64,000 nt of DNA, from assembly GCF_028554725.1 (NCBI RefSeq), contig NC_071667.1:35297501-35361500 (forward strand), written 5' to 3'. Source of the DNA: Zeugodacus cucurbitae. Lineage: Eukaryota; Arthropoda; Insecta; Diptera; Tephritidae. A program made the translations under genes and the position numbers. The notes beneath the pieces are model-generated. The model had not been told where the DNA came from. It ran no database searches and worked only from the letters and a program-made list of their open reading frames with translations. This document shows positions 61,391 to 64,000 of this stretch, in pieces (the first letter of the stretch is position 1; each line of letters starts with the position of its first letter).

Positions 61391-62102
61391 ATATGTTAGA
61401 ATACTTGTTTCGATTGTTTTCGGTATATCGAATTTTTATTATTAATTTTTTTTTTCAAAAAGTACTACGCGCTTATGAATTACATATAGTGGATGTGCCA
61501 TGAAGAGTGCAATTTAAATTGTCGTTCGGTATACAGTTTGAAGATATTTTATAAAATATATCACAAAAGTTTGCGAATAATTCAATTTTTTTAATTGCAA
61601 TTAAGTAAATACATTTTATCTCATGTTAAAAATATAAGAATTAGATATTAAAAGTGTTTCATTTAAAAAAAAAATATTAAAAAAAAAACAAAGAAAAATT
61701 AAAAATTCGCACCGCAAAAGTGTTGATACTCCTTGAAAAAAAGTAGGAAATGTATAAAAAAACTTAATAATAAGTTGATCGAAATTTCTTTTAATATCTA
61801 GTGGACTATTCTCATAATCAAATAACTTCTTTAGTGGGTCAGACATGGGGTGAATAAATTGTTTGTGTACAGTCATATCCAAAAGTGTTATATTTCGATT
61901 TTGCTAAAATTTTTTAATATGATAAGCGATTTAAGTTTTCGATAAATCGGTATTTTAATTTTAATTTTTTTTTAAATAATAGAAAATATCTATAACAAGA
62001 AATATGATGTGTTTTGCTCTTTTTGCATTATTATTATTATTATAAATATTTTATATTATACATATATATTATTTACGATAATTATGTGTTTCCTTTTAAT
62101 AG
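61391..62102 (+). other. Distal part of P-like element 2 intron 1
   Basis: AT-rich DNA that was continuous with 44365-44469 before the Gypsy insertion. It ends TTTCCTTTTAATAG at 62102, a good splice acceptor for THAP exon 2. Confidence 0.6.
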
Positions 62103-63250
62103 GCGTAAATGTTGGCTCAAGCATTGAGGTTTTTTGAAGAAGTTGGCGAAAAACACCTAAACACATTTTCGCGTGTGAACGTCATTTTTCTGAGAAAATG
62201 CGCCACGAACGAAAATTGCGTTCGAGGGCCGTTCACGATGTCAATTTAGTCATAGAGCCTTAATTTAACGCCCCAAATTCTCTTTTTGAAAAACCCATAG
62301 AGATGTGTACGGAAGATTTCGCTCCTCTTGAAGAAGCTGGCCTTAATTTAACGCCCCAAATTCTCTTTTTGAAAAACCCATAGAGATGTGTACGGAAGAT
62401 TTCGCTCCTCTTGAAGAAGCTGTATAAAATGCGATCGGTGCATCGAAGCAGTTTCTTCCCCTTTTTGAAAAGCGGAAAATCGCGATGTTGTTCTAGAGTC
62501 TCTTCCATTCCTTAAACAGGAACATTTAAATAGTACTGAAAAAGCCGCGCAAACAGGTCTGACAGCAGGGACATATAGGAAGAAGAAATTGAGGGAAGAG
62601 AATAGAATTTTACAAATGAAATAGATGAAAAAGAACAGGAGAATAGGAGTTTAAAGGCTCAATTGGTCGAAATGGCCACTGAATTAGAAAGATGTAGGGA
62701 TATAATAAAAGAAAAGCATTGAGGGAACAGTCAGACACTCTTGACTTAGTTTGTAGCAATGTTTCTCCTCAGTTAGGAGCTTGTATTAGGAGAAGCTTTT
62801 TGAATAGTAACCGCCAAAATCACGGCTGTCGATTTTTTTTTTAAACTATAGCTTTGGGTGTATTTTTTGTCGCCAGTTGCTTATCGCTAAAACACCAGCT
62901 TAGTTTTCCTTCAGAAAACACTTTGTATAATTTTATTTCAGATTGGCCTATTTTCCCATCCCCAACATCCCAGGTTGCACCCAAAGCATTATAAAATCAT
63001 TAGAAATTAGGACTAGGGGATTTTCATTCGAACAAAAGTTCGTATCCGTTTCTTGTGATGAAATGTCGCTGAAAGTCATTTGCAGTATGATAGGAAATTT
63101 GGTAGGGTGATAGGGTTAGTTCCTTGCCATTTAGTTTGCGACCAGGGTACTAATTTTCAAAATTTTTTAACTTGTTAGGTGTTTCAACATCACGGCCTTT
63201 TTTCAATGTTAATGACAAGGAAATATGATTTTTACGATAGCCCCAATTTA
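62103..63250 (+). pseudogene. P-like transposase 2, exon 2 onward, heavily decayed
   Basis: Pieces in several frames: KCWLK, then NTFRV, then VCERHFSEKMRHERK (second half of a THAP finger). Next are TAGTYRKKKLREENRILQMK (coiled coil), FSFEQKFVSVSCDEMSLKVI (catalytic Asp/Glu-containing block of P transposases) and PCHLVCDQGTNFQNF then GVSTSRPFFNV (the DQGxN block). Stops and frameshifts are frequent, and an 83-bp segment is tandemly duplicated. Exon 1 lies 17.7 kb upstream at 44267, across the Gypsy nest. Confidence 0.75.
62258..62422. repeat. 83-bp perfect tandem duplication
   Basis: CCTTAATTTAACGCCCCAAA starts at 62258 and again at 62341. The two units are identical through GAAGAAGCTG. Confidence 0.92.
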
Positions 63251-63420
63251 ATAAAATGCAGCCGGAACTGATTACAAAATTATATAAAATAAAAATTATG
63301 TTTAATATAATCGATGTAATCCATTTTTATAAAATGGACTCTAATTCGAGTTAACGGTGCACGCATAAATTAACCGATGCATATTTATCCCAATATATTC
63401 TATATTTTTAAATCAAAGCA
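63251..63420. other. Noncoding
   Basis: A short AT-rich stretch between the P-like relic and a hairpin-family repeat. The expected 3' TIR of P-like element 2 was not found. Confidence 0.4.
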
Positions 63421-64000
63421 AAATCAAAAACCTGTAAAGTGTCATAACTGAAATAAAGTTACAAAAGTAAAATTTGGAACAAAGGATCGCACTAGGAAGG
63501 GGCATATTTGGATGTAATTTTTTGGGGAAGTGGGCGTGGCCCCGCCCACATTTCGGTTATTTGTATATATCTTGCAAACCAATGGAGCTATATAAACCAA
63601 ACTTTCAGCAGTCGGTTCTCTTACGTACCCAACCACACTCCATGAAAATAGTTGAAATCGGAAAAGCCATACCTCAGGAACTACTAGACCGATTCGAATG
63701 AAATTCAGTATATAATATTTTCTTGAAACCTTGATGACACGTCTGAAAAATTGATGAAATCGGTTCACAACCAGGACTACTTTCCTTATAACTCAATTTT
63801 GAATTTCATTTTATTCCTTCACTTTTTAATGTAACGAATGTAAGGAACCAATGAAGATAGCGGAATAAAACTTAATACAAATAGTGCATATCATCTCTGA
63901 CTTCACGTGCTAAAAAATTGTCGAAAACGGACTATAACTTTTCAAGGTCCCAGATATAGAAAATGCGCCTAATGGTAAATTTTAACCGAAAATTTGGGTA
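63421..64000 (+). repeat. Hairpin-ended dispersed repeat, copy H (runs off the window)
   Basis: It aligns with the middle of copies D and F, including GGGAAGTGGGCGTGGCCCCG and CAGCAGTCGGTTCTCTTACG. Its 5' hairpin end is missing and the 3' end lies beyond the window. Confidence 0.7.

Larger units (their letters stand above)
43981..63250 (+). mobile_element. P-like element 2 (THAP), split by a 17-kb Gypsy nest
   Basis: The 5' end (GGATGTCCAACTTTTATTTC, then ATTGGAAGTGAAAGCG) matches both ends of the MITE at 3277-3836. THAP exon 1 is at 44267-44364. Exon 2 and later exons resume at 62103, beyond the Gypsy element inserted in intron 1. The 3' TIR was not found. The right boundary is set by the last recognisable transposase sequence. 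Confidence 0.7.

Overview
This is eukaryotic DNA, most likely from a fly (Diptera). My best guess is a tephritid-type acalyptrate. I infer this from the AT-rich intergenic DNA, short introns of about 60 bp with GTAAGT-like donors, a bicistronic Mocs2 locus, and a mobile-element mix (BEL/Pao, Ty3/Gypsy, RTE, P-like, PIF/Harbinger, Tc1, pogo-like). No search was run, so the species is an inference. There are no bacterial features and no CRISPR array. The window is a transposon graveyard with few host genes.

Host-like content: the clear host locus is Mocs2 (32710-33479, minus), encoding both molybdopterin synthase subunits in tandem. A decayed but intron-containing Trmt61A-like pseudogene lies at 39250-40020. 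Three terminal exons of an unrecognised gene (1801-2217) and a possible secreted-protein exon (5149-5538) are weaker candidates.

Layout. 1-15000: a 74-bp tandem array, a P-like MITE, and many copies of one dispersed repeat family with TACTCTCGCAAC hairpin ends, plus an RTE relic and a Tc1 relic. 15100-23160: a DUF7869-like gene (two in-frame stops) between inverted repeats, with a MITE and an internally deleted Gypsy LTR element (18651-22947, 4-bp target duplication) nested inside. 24040-30769: a PIF/Harbinger element with 42-bp terminal repeats, TTAA on both sides, a broken transposase and a MADF gene. It has been split by a non-LTR retrotransposon and by a roughly 960-bp element carrying a Myb/SANT relic. 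30800-32500: a LINE fragment and a pogo-like MITE. 34909-38132: a nearly complete RTE element with a 976-codon frame, followed by a 5' fragment of a second copy. 40699-43980: a MITE, hairpin repeats, a BEL relic and an inverted LTR fragment.

43980-63250 is a nest at least four levels deep. A P-like element (THAP exon 1 at 44267-44364, exon 2 at 62103) holds in its first intron a Gypsy element (44470-61390, ATAT duplications). That Gypsy holds in its gag a TIR-bounded element carrying a DUF4806-like spliced gene (about 45383-59020). This last element holds both a young BEL/Pao element (45860-54384, GATAA duplications, LTRs differing at one site) and a second P-like element (about 54647-58169). 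A 5'-truncated RTE copy also sits in the Gypsy.

Most notable: the BEL/Pao element has a third open frame in the env position. It encodes zinc knuckles plus a retropepsin-like domain that lacks the catalytic D-S/T-G motif, and a splice-acceptor-like site sits just upstream.
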